DNA of 59,202 bases from DATMGU01 sp035555315 (GTDB lineage: Bacteria > Pseudomonadota > Alphaproteobacteria > ATCC43930 > CGMCC-115725). The stretch is taken from assembly GCA_035555315.1 (NCBI GenBank), contig DATMGU010000009.1:1-59202 (forward strand), written 5' to 3'. The notes beneath the pieces were generated by a model that did not search any database, was not told the DNA's origin, and saw nothing but the letters and a program-made list of their open reading frames with translations. Of the stretch, positions 8,753 to 17,336 are shown piece after piece. A program made the position numbers and the translations under genes. Each line of letters opens with the position of its first letter. Within the stretch, counting starts at the first letter, position 1.

Positions 8753-8756
8753 CGAC

Positions 8757-9176
8757 TCACTCCGCGTCCGGAATGACGGCGGTGGCGTCGATCTCGACGA
8801 CCCATTCGGGACGGGCAAGGGCGGAGACGACGATACCGGTCGAGACGGGGTAGACGCCCTTCAGCCATTTCCCGACGGTCCGGTAGACCGGCTCGCGATA
8901 GCGCGGGTCGATGATGTAGATCGTAATCTTGCAGATGTGCTCGAGCTTCGAACCGGCCTCTTCGAGCAGCATCTTGATGTTGGCCATCGCCTTTTCGGTC
9001 TGGCCGGCGGCATCGCCGATCGCGACGCTCTCCCGCGTGTCCAGATCCTGGCCGATCTGTCCGCGCACGAACACCATGGTGCCACGCGCGACGACGGTCT
9101 GGCACAGATCGTTATCGAGCTTCTGCTCGGGATAGGTGTCCTTGGTGTTGAACTTGCGGATGCGGGTATGGACCAT
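8757..9176 (-). CDS. RidA/YjgF-family protein, possible enamine/imine deaminase
   Basis: This 139-residue protein belongs to the Rid (YjgF/YER057c/UK114) superfamily. It shows VVARGTMVFVRGQIGQD, MLLEEAGSKLEHICKITIYI and a C-terminal RPEWVVEIDATAV. The usual Arg of the active RidA subgroup is in the IDPRYREPVYRTV segment or nearby, so deaminase activity is possible but unproven. The ATG at 9176 gives the normal family N-terminus. It sits between a HpaB-type oxygenase and DUF1028; Rid proteins of catabolic clusters can hydrolyse enamine or imine products (for example 2-aminomuconate deaminases), which suits an N-containing aromatic pathway. Confidence 0.9.
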   Translation of the reverse strand: MVHTRIRKFNTKDTYPEQKLDNDLCQTVVARGTMVFVRGQIGQDLDTRESVAIGDAAGQTEKAMANIKMLLEEAGSKLEHICKITIYIIDPRYREPVYRTVGKWLKGVYPVSTGIVVSALARPEWVVEIDATAVIPDAE

Positions 9177-9223
9177 GATGCGACGCTGTCTTTCCGATGA
9201 TCGAGAGAATCCGGTGCGGTCGA

Positions 9224-10768
9224 CTACTTGGTATCGAACCACTGGTTGACGGCCCGGTCACCAGGCTTGCGGCCGGTGGCGCCCGGCACCTTGTCGGCCA
9301 GCACCCGGTCGGCCCGCACCCGATCGGCCCGCACCCGATCGGAAAGACCCGCCGCCTTCTTGACGAAATCCAGCGGGCCGTCCCAGTCGAAATTGCGATA
9401 GACCGCCGCGAGATGTGCGAAAGGCGGCGATTGGGCGAAAAGCTGGAAGGTCAGCCGGTGCCCCGCGTAGTCGGAGTTCAACATGTCGCGGGCGAAGGCC
9501 AGGAGCTTGCGGCGATCCTCCGCCACCCAGTCCTCGTTCACCGAATAGAACTTGTCGAGCCAGGGTTTCGTCTCCGGGGCATCGAAGGCGGCCTTGTCGG
9601 GGGTCACGCAGATCTGCCCGCCGCAGAGTTCCCGGGCGATATGCATCATCTCGTGGAGTTGCGAGCAGGCGAGCACCCGGCCGGTATAGAGCAACGACTG
9701 GTTCGGCATCATCAGCCCGCCGGGGCTGCGCTCGGCTAGCGCGATCGAGGCTGTCAGGTGCGCGTTGATGCCTTCGCGATAGACCGCGAGCTGGGACAGC
9801 TTTTCCTGCACGGCCTGCTGCTTGTCGAGGCCGGTCTGACGCACGTTGAAGAGCGCCGCGCCGATCATCATGTCGGCGAACTTCAGGTTCCGCTGCACGA
9901 AGGCGAAGGCCGAATAGCGGTGCAAGGTGGCGCGGATATAGGTGGCCGCCTTGGTGTGGCGGTAGAACAGCACATTCTCCCACGGGATCAGCACGTTGTC
10001 GAAGATGACCAGCGTGTCGACCTCGTCGAACCTATTGGACAGCGGATAGTCCTCGATCGGCGCGCGGCCGGCGAAGCCGGTGCGGCAGATGAACTTCATG
10101 TTCGGCGAACCGAGGTCGCAGATGAAGCCGACCGCGTAGTCGGACAAGGCGCTGTTGCCCCAATTCGCGATGGTCGGCTTGGTGAAGGCCTGGTTGGCAT
10201 AGGCGGCGGCGGTCTCGTATTTTGCGCCGCGCACGATGATGCCCGCATCCGTCTCCTTGACGACATGCAACAGCATGTCCGGATCCTGCTCCTGGGGCGG
10301 CTTGGACCGGTCGCCCTTCGGATCGGTATTGGCGGACACGTGGAACGGATCGGTGTGCAGCACCTTGTCGATATGCGTGCGGATGTTCGCCGAGAATTGG
10401 GGATCGACCTCGTTGAGGATGTCTTGACCGTCGAACAGCGACCACATCTCGCCGATCGTCTCGTCGCCGACGCGGGTGACGATACCGCCGACCTCCTCAA
10501 GCACCGCGTCGGTCGCCCGGCGCTTGTCCCACCAATCCTGCTGGGTGAACGGGAGCTTGCCGCCGATGGCGTTCGCCTCGCCGCCCTCTTCGATCGTCAT
10601 GATGGGACGCGTGGCGGGCTCGTGCTGCATGTCGTAGATGCGGGCGCGGATATCCACCAGAGGTTTGAACATCGGGTGGCTGGGCACGTCCTTGACGCGC
10701 TCGCCGCCGATATAGACCTCACGGCCGTCGCGGATCGACTCGCGGTACTCTGTTCCCGTTCGGATCAT
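9224..10768 (-). CDS. 4-hydroxyphenylacetate 3-monooxygenase (HpaB) family protein
   Basis: This 514-residue protein is the oxygenase component of a two-component FADH2-dependent monooxygenase. It opens MIRTGTEYRESIRDGREVYI and contains HVSANTDPKGDRSKPP, GIIVRGAKYETAAAYANQA and LIPWENVLFYR, all typical of HpaB/PvcC enzymes, which hydroxylate phenols or N-heterocycles. No flavin reductase partner is in the window, so FADH2 must come from elsewhere. The ATG at 10768 gives the family start. The C-terminus has an unusual RVRAD/RVLAD repeat from a three-copy 15-bp duplication. The true substrate is unknown. Confidence 0.9.
   Translation of the reverse strand: MIRTGTEYRESIRDGREVYIGGERVKDVPSHPMFKPLVDIRARIYDMQHEPATRPIMTIEEGGEANAIGGKLPFTQQDWWDKRRATDAVLEEVGGIVTRVGDETIGEMWSLFDGQDILNEVDPQFSANIRTHIDKVLHTDPFHVSANTDPKGDRSKPPQEQDPDMLLHVVKETDAGIIVRGAKYETAAAYANQAFTKPTIANWGNSALSDYAVGFICDLGSPNMKFICRTGFAGRAPIEDYPLSNRFDEVDTLVIFDNVLIPWENVLFYRHTKAATYIRATLHRYSAFAFVQRNLKFADMMIGAALFNVRQTGLDKQQAVQEKLSQLAVYREGINAHLTASIALAERSPGGLMMPNQSLLYTGRVLACSQLHEMMHIARELCGGQICVTPDKAAFDAPETKPWLDKFYSVNEDWVAEDRRKLLAFARDMLNSDYAGHRLTFQLFAQSPPFAHLAAVYRNFDWDGPLDFVKKAAGLSDRVRADRVRADRVLADKVPGATGRKPGDRAVNQWFDTK
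9294..9338. repeat. 15-bp tandem repeat, three copies, at the 3' end of the HpaB-type gene
   Basis: Units at 9294-9308, 9309-9323 and 9324-9338; the last two are identical and the first differs at two bases. The repeat is in frame and gives the tail segment DRVRADRVRADRVLAD. It lies in the last 40 codons, where extra residues are probably tolerated. Confidence 0.9.
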
Positions 10769-10788
10769 GGTTGCTCCTGCCTGCATCT

Positions 10789-10807
10789 TGGCCGACGAAG
10801 TCGGCCA
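10789..10807. promoter_or_regulatory. Inverted repeat in the leader of the HpaB-type gene
   Basis: TGGCCGAC and its perfect complement are separated by three bases, about 20 bp upstream of the monooxygenase start. It could be a protein operator (for example for the LysR protein) or a leader hairpin near the ribosome binding site. Sequence alone cannot separate these. Confidence 0.4.
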
Positions 10808-10923
10808 GCGTTCCGATCGACTGGCAAGGAGCATGATCGCGCGATCGGCGGCATTACCAAAATAGTCGTTTTCGCGACGCTGGTTCGGCTTTTCCTAAGC
10901 CGTGGCTATCGCGTGGAGACGCT

Positions 10924-11217
10924 TTAGGGCTTGTGGCTCGCGTCAAAAGCGGTTTTGGCGTCGGGCGAGGCGTCTTTCTGATATTTCGCCTTCCATTCGG
11001 GGAACGGCATGCCATAGACGATCTCGCGCGCCGCGGCGTCGGCGAGCTCGACGCCTTGCTCGGCCGCGGCCTCGCGGTACCAGCGCGACAGGCAGTTCCG
11101 GCAAAACCCGGCCAGGTTCATAAGGTCGATGTTCTGTACATCGGTCCGTTCGCGCAGATGGTCGACCAACCGGCGGAAGGCCGCGGCTTCGAGTTCCGTG
11201 CGGGTCGGCTCATCCAT
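10924..11217 (-). CDS. DUF1244 family protein
   Basis: This 97-residue protein is highly characteristic of the alphaproteobacterial/gammaproteobacterial DUF1244 family: AAFRRLVDHLRERTDVQNID, then NLAGFCRNCLSRWY and EIVYGMPFPEWKAKYQ. The CxxC pair suggests metal or redox binding, but no function is established. I chose the ATG at 11217 (MDEPTRTELEAAA) because the extended upstream reading is not conserved in type. It is probably a housekeeping gene independent of the flanking monooxygenase operon, whose promoter must lie in the 155 bp between them. Confidence 0.88.
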   Translation of the reverse strand: MDEPTRTELEAAAFRRLVDHLRERTDVQNIDLMNLAGFCRNCLSRWYREAAAEQGVELADAAAREIVYGMPFPEWKAKYQKDASPDAKTAFDASHKP

Positions 11218-11321
11218 GGCGCTGGCCTCGGTCGAGTTGGGGAGCGACGTGGCTAACGCCATTCCATGATGCGAAAACCATGTCACAGTCCATCACAAGG
11301 GGGCAATGCTTCGCCATGGAA

Positions 11322-11453
11322 CTAATGAGCACCGCCATGGGCGAAAGCATAAGAAGCAAAATTGCGCGGCGAGCTGTCGGGGTGAATGTCCGCGCAGCCC
11401 GCCACACCAGCGAGAGTGACCAAAGCCAATATGACCAACGCGAAGGAACGCAT
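11322..11453 (-). CDS. Tiny lipoprotein, twin A
   Basis: This 43-codon reading frame begins MRSFALVILALVTLAGVAGC, a short basic head, hydrophobic core and an LAGVAGC lipobox, and ends in a short polar tail. It would be lipidated on Cys20 and leave a mature peptide of about 24 residues, like an entericidin-type small lipoprotein. A second frame at 11515 encodes a related peptide, which supports both being real. Function is unknown. Confidence 0.55.
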   Translation of the reverse strand: MRSFALVILALVTLAGVAGCADIHPDSSPRNFASYAFAHGGAH

Positions 11454-11514
11454 GACGAAGTCTCCTTGATCAAATTCCGCTGAAACCCATGCGATGAAGT
11501 CGATAGAGGATCGA

Positions 11515-11613
11515 TCACGGTCGAAGGCGGATGACCGCACAGCCCACCACGCCGGCGAGTGTCGCCAAGATCATCATGACTAACGCGTAAGAAGGCAGGC
11601 TAACTCTCTTCAT
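11515..11613 (-). CDS. Tiny lipoprotein, twin B
   Basis: This 32-codon frame starts at the ATG at 11613 with MKRVSLPSYALVMMILATLA and continues into a GVVGC lipobox-like end, then a very short tail (AVIRLRP). The core (YALVMMILATLAGVVGCA against FALVILALVTLAGVAGCA) matches twin A, and nucleotide similarity continues through this segment, so it is a duplicate. Its longer in-frame extension upstream is antisense to the GNAT gene and is not credible. Confidence 0.5.
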   Translation of the reverse strand: MKRVSLPSYALVMMILATLAGVVGCAVIRLRP

Positions 11614-11718
11614 CACATTTTCGGCACGGAACCGAACTATGCTGCGAAGTCGGCAGCCGATAGTCGGTCGGCAAGGACCAAATATGCATGCCCGGCATCT
11701 CGCGGTGGGGGTGGAATA

Positions 11719-12654
11719 GTGGAACTTCCGACAAGACCCTCCACGACGACCGCCATCCGGCGGTTGCGGCAAGGCGACGAAGCCGCGCTGGAGCGCTTTC
11801 TGACGCCGCGCGCGGATAGCAGCATGTTCTTGGCCTCGAACCTGTCGCGCGGCGGGTTCGAGGATGCTGGCTTGTCGTTTCAAGGCATCTATATCGGCTG
11901 CTTCCAAGATGGCGTGCTGGCCGGGGTGGTCTGCCATGCCGGCAATGGCATGCTGCTCGTCCAGGCCGACGCGGCCGTCGATCACTTGGCGCGCGAGGCG
12001 CTGAGGATCAGCCAGCGGCCGATCAGCGGCATCTCCGGTCCCCCGCCGCCCCAGGTGCGCGCGGCACGGCGGACGCTGGACCTCGCGGACGGGGCGGTGA
12101 GCTATGACGCGGTGGAAATCCTGTTCGCGCTCGACCTCGCAGCGCTGCGTGAACCGGCGGCGCTGGTGGCCTCGGAGACGCGGTGCCGGCGCAGCGCGGC
12201 CGGCGATCTGCCGCTGCTCCGACATTGGATGACGGCTTACCGGCACACTATCCACGGCACGCCGGTCACAGCCGACCTGCTGGCCAGCAGCGACGCCTAT
12301 ATCCGCGATCTCCAGGCGCAGGGCCATCACTGGCTGCTGGAGTTGGCCGGCCAACCGGTGGCGATGGCATCGTTCAACGCCACCCTGCCGCGCCGCCGGA
12401 CCGATATCGGAGGCCCAGATCTCAGACGGCCGGGGTTCGGGCGGGTACAGATCGGCGGGGTTTGGACACCGCCGGAGCGACGTGGCCACGGCTATGCCCG
12501 CACCGTCATCGCCGGCGCCTTGGCAAGTGCCCGTGACCTGGACATGGATCGGGCCGTCTTGTTCACGAACCCCCACAACCTACCGGCCCAGCACGCCTAT
12601 CGCGCGCTGGGCTTCGAGGAAGTCGGGGAGTACGGGATCGTGCTGTTCAGCTGA
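11719..12654 (+). CDS. GNAT family N-acetyltransferase
   Basis: This 311-residue protein has a C-terminal GNAT domain: IGGVWTPPERRGHGYARTVI is the acetyl-CoA (Q/RxxGxG/A) loop and LFTNPHNLPAQHAYRALGF the terminal strand-helix. The N-terminal half looks like a second, degenerate GNAT-like domain, as in DUF4081-type proteins. Substrate is unknown. It diverges from the twin lipoprotein genes and converges on the DUF4170 gene with a 14-bp gap. Confidence 0.88.
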   Translation: MELPTRPSTTTAIRRLRQGDEAALERFLTPRADSSMFLASNLSRGGFEDAGLSFQGIYIGCFQDGVLAGVVCHAGNGMLLVQADAAVDHLAREALRISQRPISGISGPPPPQVRAARRTLDLADGAVSYDAVEILFALDLAALREPAALVASETRCRRSAAGDLPLLRHWMTAYRHTIHGTPVTADLLASSDAYIRDLQAQGHHWLLELAGQPVAMASFNATLPRRRTDIGGPDLRRPGFGRVQIGGVWTPPERRGHGYARTVIAGALASARDLDMDRAVLFTNPHNLPAQHAYRALGFEEVGEYGIVLFS

Positions 12655-12668
12655 AGCCGACCCCGGCG

Positions 12669-12914
12669 CTATCGACCGGGATTGGCCGCGATGGTGTAGC
12701 GCATATGAGCATTGGGCCGCGTCTTCACCGAGCGATCCTGCCAGACCTTGAAGGCGGCATCGTAGCTGGCGAACGGGCCGACAGCCTCAGCGGGACCCGT
12801 CAGTTCGCTGAATTGCGTGTCACGGAACTCGCCGCCCACCACCCAATACTGAATGAGCCGGGATTGAACGGGGCGGGATTGAGCGAGATTGGTCGCTTCG
12901 GTCATCTGTGTCAT
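12669..12914 (-). CDS. DUF4170 family protein
   Basis: This 81-residue protein shows the DUF4170 pattern: IQYWVVGGEFRDTQFSEL, GPFASYDAAFKVWQDRS and a closing HMRYTIA. The family is common in Alphaproteobacteria and has no known function. GAGGAG precedes the ATG at 12914 with nine-base spacing. It follows aceA by 28 bp on the same strand and may be cotranscribed with it. Confidence 0.82.
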   Translation of the reverse strand: MTQMTEATNLAQSRPVQSRLIQYWVVGGEFRDTQFSELTGPAEAVGPFASYDAAFKVWQDRSVKTRPNAHMRYTIAANPGR

Positions 12915-12942
12915 GGCATTGCTCCTCAGGAGGTCGGTGGCA

Positions 12943-14208
12943 TCAGAACTGTTCGGCTTCGGTCGATCCGCTCATCGCGGTGGTGCTGGAGGCGCCACCG
13001 GATAGGGCGACCGCGACCGCGTCGAAATAGCCGGTACCGACCTCGCGCTGATGGCGAGTCGCGGTATAGCCCTGGCTTTCGGCGGCGAATTCGGCCTGCT
13101 GCAACTCGCTATAGGCACCCATGCCGCGATCGCGATAGCCGCGCGCCAGTTGGAAGGCCGAGTGGTTGAGGCTGTGAAACCCGGCAAGGGTGACGAACTG
13201 GAATTTGTAGCCCATCTCGGCGATCCGCTCCTGGAACGTCTCGATCGTCGCGACGTCGAGCTTCGCGCGCCAGTTGAACGAGGGCGAGCAGTTATAGGCC
13301 AGCAGCTTGCCGGGAAATTCGCGATGGATGGCGGTGGCGAATTCCCGGGCTTCGTCCAGATCGGGTTCGGAGGTTTCCCACCACAAGAGATCGGCATAAG
13401 GCGCGAAGGCGAGGCCGCGGGCGATCGCGTGCTCGACACCAACCCCATGCCCCGCCTTCAACCGGAAGAAGCCCTCGGGCGTGCGCTCCCCGGTCAGGAA
13501 GCGCTGGTCGCGCGGATCGACATCGGCAGTGATGAGCTGCGCCGAATGGGCGTCGGTGCGCGCCATCAGCAGCGTGTCGACCCCCGACACATCGGCCGCC
13601 AGGCGTGCCGCGTTGAGGGTGCGGATGAATTGCTGGGTCGGCACCAGGACCTTGCCGCCCAGATGGCCGCATTTCTTTTCGGAGGCCAGCTGGTCCTCGA
13701 AATGCACGCCGGCGGCACCCGCCTCGATCATGCCTTTCATCAGCTCGAACGCGTTCAGCGGTCCGCCGAAGCCGGCCTCCGCGTCGGCGACGATCGGCGC
13801 GAACCAGTAGGTCCCGTCCCGTCCCTCCATCCGGTCGATCTGGTCGGCCCGCTGCAAGGTACGGTTGATGCGACGGACCACGTCCGGCACGCTGGAAGAC
13901 GGGTAGAGGCTTTGGTCCGGATACATCTCGCCGGCGTTGTTGGCATCGGCGGCGACCTGCCAGCCGGATAGGTAGATCGCGTCCAGGCCGGCCTTGACCA
14001 TCTGCATCGCCTGGTTGCCGGTCAGCGCGCCGAGTGACCGCACGAAGGGCTTTTCCTGCAGTAGCTGCCAGAGCCGCGCGGCGCCGATTTCCGCCAGCGT
14101 ATGGCGGATGCGCACCGTGCCGCCCAGCTTCACGACGTCGGCCGAGGTGAAATCGCGGCGGATGCCGGCGAAGCGGCCGGAGGGGGTTTCACTGCTCATG
14201 GTCATCAT
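12943..14208 (-). CDS. aceA: Isocitrate lyase
   Basis: This 421-residue enzyme splits isocitrate into succinate and glyoxylate, the first step of the glyoxylate shunt needed for growth on acetate and fatty acids. The catalytic motif KKCGHLGGKV (Cys near residue 180) is intact, as are LSGWQVAADAN, MARTDAHSA and YNCSPSFNW. Three possible ATGs lie at 14208, 14205 and 14199; GGGA spacing favours the last and the longest is listed. It is divergent from a ScfR/RamB-type regulator, which probably controls it, and fits the fatty-acid oxidation genes elsewhere in the window. Malate synthase is not in the window. Confidence 0.96.
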   Translation of the reverse strand: MMTMSSETPSGRFAGIRRDFTSADVVKLGGTVRIRHTLAEIGAARLWQLLQEKPFVRSLGALTGNQAMQMVKAGLDAIYLSGWQVAADANNAGEMYPDQSLYPSSSVPDVVRRINRTLQRADQIDRMEGRDGTYWFAPIVADAEAGFGGPLNAFELMKGMIEAGAAGVHFEDQLASEKKCGHLGGKVLVPTQQFIRTLNAARLAADVSGVDTLLMARTDAHSAQLITADVDPRDQRFLTGERTPEGFFRLKAGHGVGVEHAIARGLAFAPYADLLWWETSEPDLDEAREFATAIHREFPGKLLAYNCSPSFNWRAKLDVATIETFQERIAEMGYKFQFVTLAGFHSLNHSAFQLARGYRDRGMGAYSELQQAEFAAESQGYTATRHQREVGTGYFDAVAVALSGGASSTTAMSGSTEAEQF

Positions 14209-14305
14209 TCCCAGCTGTGACGATCGATGACACATAGAGCTGAAAATTATTGAAAACCTCAATAACATACTGTTTTATAAGAAAAAGATTGATATATATG
14301 TGACT

Positions 14306-14337
14306 ACATTACAGTGATAATGTGTAAATCTGTAAAT
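14306..14337. promoter_or_regulatory. Candidate operator between aceA and its regulator
   Basis: The 148-bp divergent gap is strikingly AT-rich. It contains ACATTA-N6-TAATGT (14306-14323) and a direct repeat TGTAAAT at 14323-14329 and 14331-14337, just ahead of the regulator start. Placement fits a binding site through which the ScfR/RamB-type protein controls aceA and itself. The exact recognition sequence is not known from this window. Confidence 0.5.
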
Positions 14338-14356
14338 ATATGTAAGGGAGCCTGAC

Positions 14357-15796
14357 ATGGCCGAAACGCGGTTTGGCGGCAAGTTGCGGCGGCTGAGACA
14401 GGACCGCCGACTGAGCCAGGCGCAGATGGCCGAGCAGCTCGGCATCAGTGCGAGCTACCTCAATCTGTTGGAACACAATCAGCGGCCCATCACGGTGCCG
14501 GTGCTGATCAAGCTGTCGCAGCGCTTTGCCGTCGACATCGAGATGTTCAACGCCACCGACGACGCGCGGCTGCTGTCGGAATTGATGGAGGCATTCGCCG
14601 ACCCGATGTTCGATGCCCACGACATCAAGGCGGCCGATGTGAAGGAGCTGGTCGGCGTCTCGGCCAATCTGGGGCGTGCGGCGCTGACGCTCTACCAGGC
14701 CTATCGCGGCAGCCGGTCGGCGTCCCGCGCCCCAAATGAGCCGGCGGGGCCGGGCGAGCCCGATGTGGATCTGCCGGCCGGCATGCCGTCGGAGGAGGTT
14801 TCCGACTTCATTCAGCTCAAGGGCAATTACTTCGCCGATCTGGAGGCGGCCGCCGAGACGCTATGGCACGAGCATAACCTGTCCTTGGATACGCTCTATC
14901 AGGATCTGGCACGGGTCCTGGCGACCCGCTTCGCCGTCGATGTCGCGGTACTGCCCGCCGACGAGATGGGCGATACGCTGCGCAGCTATAAGCCACTGTC
15001 GCGCCGGCTGTGCCTCTCGGAACTGCTGCCGGTCAGCAGCCGAAGCTTTCAGCTTGCGCATCAGATCGCCCTGCTCGGCTCACGCGATCAGATCCAACGG
15101 GCCGCGAGCGGCGGCAAGTTCACCACGGTCGAGGCGGACCTGCTGGCACGCAGCGCGCTCGCGAATTATTTCGCGGGCGCCGTCATGATGCCGTATGAGC
15201 GCTTTTTGGAGGCGGCACGGACCAGCCGCCACGATCTCGACATCCTGCAGCATCGGTTCGGCACCAGCTTCGAGCAGGTCTGCCATCGGCTGACCACCCT
15301 GCGGCGGCCGGGGGCGGCGGGCGTACCGTTCCATCTGCTTCGGGTCGATATCGCCGGCAATATCTCCAAGCGCTACAACGGTTCGGGTATCCAGATCGCC
15401 CGGTTCGGCGCCGCCTGCCCGCGCTGGAACGTCTACGACGCCTTCTCGACACCCGGCATGCTGCGCATCCAGGTGAGCCGCATGCCCGATGGCAACTGCT
15501 TCTTCTGCGTCGCCCGGACCATCCATCCGGCCGGCAGGCCGGCGACGCGGGGCCCGTTCGGTCAGCGCGTCAGCCAATTATCGATCGGTCTCGGATGCTC
15601 GCTCACCCATTCGCGTGAGCTCGTCTACGCCGATGGCCTGAACGTCGAGGATCAGCAGGCGATGACGCCGATCGGCGTCAATTGCCGGACATGCGAACGC
15701 ACCGACTGCACCGACCGCGCGATGCCGTCGCTCTATCGCAAGCTGGAGGTCGACGAGAACCGCCGCGGCTTGTCGGCCTATATGGTGCCCCGCTGA
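14357..15796 (+). CDS. Short-chain fatty acyl regulator (ScfR/RamB-type XRE family)
   Basis: This 479-residue protein starts with an XRE helix-turn-helix (residues about 8-62, LSQAQMAEQLGISASYLNLLEHNQR). An ImmA/IrrE-like middle domain contains LARSALANYFAGAVMMPYERF, and a Cys-containing C-terminal domain contains VNCRTCERTDCTDRA. This architecture is that of RamB/PrpR-like regulators, which sense acyl-CoA or propionate/acetate status and control isocitrate lyase or methylcitrate genes. Its divergence from aceA supports that role. The IrrE-like region lacks an obvious HExxH motif, so it is probably a sensor rather than a protease. Confidence 0.9.
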   Translation: MAETRFGGKLRRLRQDRRLSQAQMAEQLGISASYLNLLEHNQRPITVPVLIKLSQRFAVDIEMFNATDDARLLSELMEAFADPMFDAHDIKAADVKELVGVSANLGRAALTLYQAYRGSRSASRAPNEPAGPGEPDVDLPAGMPSEEVSDFIQLKGNYFADLEAAAETLWHEHNLSLDTLYQDLARVLATRFAVDVAVLPADEMGDTLRSYKPLSRRLCLSELLPVSSRSFQLAHQIALLGSRDQIQRAASGGKFTTVEADLLARSALANYFAGAVMMPYERFLEAARTSRHDLDILQHRFGTSFEQVCHRLTTLRRPGAAGVPFHLLRVDIAGNISKRYNGSGIQIARFGAACPRWNVYDAFSTPGMLRIQVSRMPDGNCFFCVARTIHPAGRPATRGPFGQRVSQLSIGLGCSLTHSRELVYADGLNVEDQQAMTPIGVNCRTCERTDCTDRAMPSLYRKLEVDENRRGLSAYMVPR

Positions 15797-15822
15797 AGCA
15801 AGCCGCTCGCGGCGTTACAGGC

Positions 15823-16056
15823 TCAGTGCCGTTCGCAGGCCATAAGGGTCTGCCCCGAGCCGCCGACCGGTATTTTAGCGGTCATCACGCCGGGGGATTT
15901 GCAGGTGATGTACAACTGGTCACCCGGCTCCAGCACCACATTGCCACCGGTCATGGACGGCAGGGCGAAGGCGATGGCCGAACCGCCGACGATGGCGCCG
16001 AACACGGCGCCGGCGAGCAGGAGCGTCGCACGCTGGGGCAGACCAGATCTCGACAT
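15823..16056 (-). CDS. Small exported or membrane-anchored protein, unknown function
   Basis: This 77-residue protein has a short basic N-terminus and one hydrophobic segment (ATLLLAGAVFGAIVGGSAIA), then a soluble tail with two Cys (YITCKSPG and MACERH). Its Gly-rich hydrophobic region may be a signal or anchor. I do not recognise a family. It lies tail-to-tail with the regulator gene and 74 bp after the desaturase-type gene on the same strand. Confidence 0.6.
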   Translation of the reverse strand: MSRSGLPQRATLLLAGAVFGAIVGGSAIAFALPSMTGGNVVLEPGDQLYITCKSPGVMTAKIPVGGSGQTLMACERH

Positions 16057-16130
16057 GGGATATCCTCATTACCGGCGGTGATTGCCAAGTTTGGTGTAGG
16101 CCTCGGCGCCCGATAAGAAAAGAGGATCGT

Positions 16131-17174
16131 CTATGGGCTGCCACCGGCCGGGTCGGACGGCGCCGATGGCACGCCGCCGGGCGGCAGACCGACCGAACGC
16201 GCCGCCAACCGGCCCGGCGACCGGAGCAGCGATAGACGTTCGCCGGCCCAGAGGACCAGCCGCACGAGGCCCTGGGCCTGTTGGCCGATGAAGCCGGCGG
16301 GATATTGTCCCAACCGGGGATGATCGCCGATGCCGGTGGCGGGAAACGAGCGGCCGAAATCGGCGGTGCCGAACAGAACGTCCCAGATCGGGAACAGGGT
16401 CGCGTAATTGCGCACCGAGTCGGCACTGGCGAGTTCCATGCCCATGGCATGGTGCAGGCGGTGATAGCGCGGGCTGACCAGCAACCGCTCGCCCAGCCAA
16501 CCGAAGCGGATCCGGACATTGGCATGGGTGAAGCTTTCAAAGATGCCCATCAGCATCACCAGCAGGAAGAACTGTCCGGGCGGCACGCCGATGGTCACAG
16601 CGACCACCGAGGCCACCACATAGCGCGATGCCTCGTCCAGGATATGGTTGCGGTCGTCAGTCCAGAAACTCATCGACCGCTGGCTATGATGCAGGCTGTG
16701 CAGCGACCACCACCATTCCAGGGAATGCTGCAGCCGGTGCCGCCAATATTCGACGAAGTCGAGCACCAGCGCGTAGAGGCAGAAGGTGGCGAAGGCATGG
16801 CTCGCCAGCCAGGGCACCCATTGATCGAGCGCCACGCCGGACCAGCCGGCATCGGCCAGCCGCTGTTCGATCCACAGACGCAGCGGCAGCAGGGTCAGGA
16901 AGAACACGGCGGGAATGACGCCGAGCCGCGCCAGCAGCGTGTAGAGCATATCCGCCCGCCGCGCCCGCCGATCGTTCTGCTGTTCGGCCGGCCAGCGTTT
17001 TTCGAGCGGCGAGAACACCGCGTAGCCCACGCCGATCGCCAGCATCCCCAGCATGACGAACCACAAGGCGTCATAGATGTATTCGTCCCACTCCATCAGA
17101 CCCAACTGATAGAGAGCCGGCAGAATCAGTGTTTCGAACAGCCAATCCTGGGCGCCGGTCAAGAGATGGATCAC
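16131..17174 (-). CDS. Sterol desaturase/fatty acid hydroxylase family protein
   Basis: This 347-residue integral membrane di-iron enzyme has the histidine clusters HRLQH, HSLHH and HRLHH in the expected order, with several hydrophobic segments before and between them. Members hydroxylate or desaturate lipids at C-H bonds. I chose a GTG start at 17174 because GGGA lies eight bases upstream and no ATG gives a good N-terminus; the next ATG (MEWDEYIYD) would remove the first hydrophobic segment. The lipid substrate is unknown. It is followed by a small membrane-anchored protein. Confidence 0.88.
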   Translation of the reverse strand: MIHLLTGAQDWLFETLILPALYQLGLMEWDEYIYDALWFVMLGMLAIGVGYAVFSPLEKRWPAEQQNDRRARRADMLYTLLARLGVIPAVFFLTLLPLRLWIEQRLADAGWSGVALDQWVPWLASHAFATFCLYALVLDFVEYWRHRLQHSLEWWWSLHSLHHSQRSMSFWTDDRNHILDEASRYVVASVVAVTIGVPPGQFFLLVMLMGIFESFTHANVRIRFGWLGERLLVSPRYHRLHHAMGMELASADSVRNYATLFPIWDVLFGTADFGRSFPATGIGDHPRLGQYPAGFIGQQAQGLVRLVLWAGERLSLLRSPGRLAARSVGLPPGGVPSAPSDPAGGSP

Positions 17175-17336
17175 GGTAATAGTCCCGTTTGTCGAACGAA
17201 TCCTGCGCGCCAGAAAGACGTTGGAGGCAAGACACCGGGAAGGTCTCACACCCCATCGGCGAGCGCAATCGGCTCCGCTGCGACATGTCGGCAATGTATT
17301 TTGGGGCTGCCTATAGCGGAACCAGCCACCTTGGTC

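Noticed and set aside
11614..12576. Upstream extension of the second tiny lipoprotein frame
   Set aside because: It is antisense to the GNAT gene and lacks any family; only the last 32 codons form a signal-lipobox unit.
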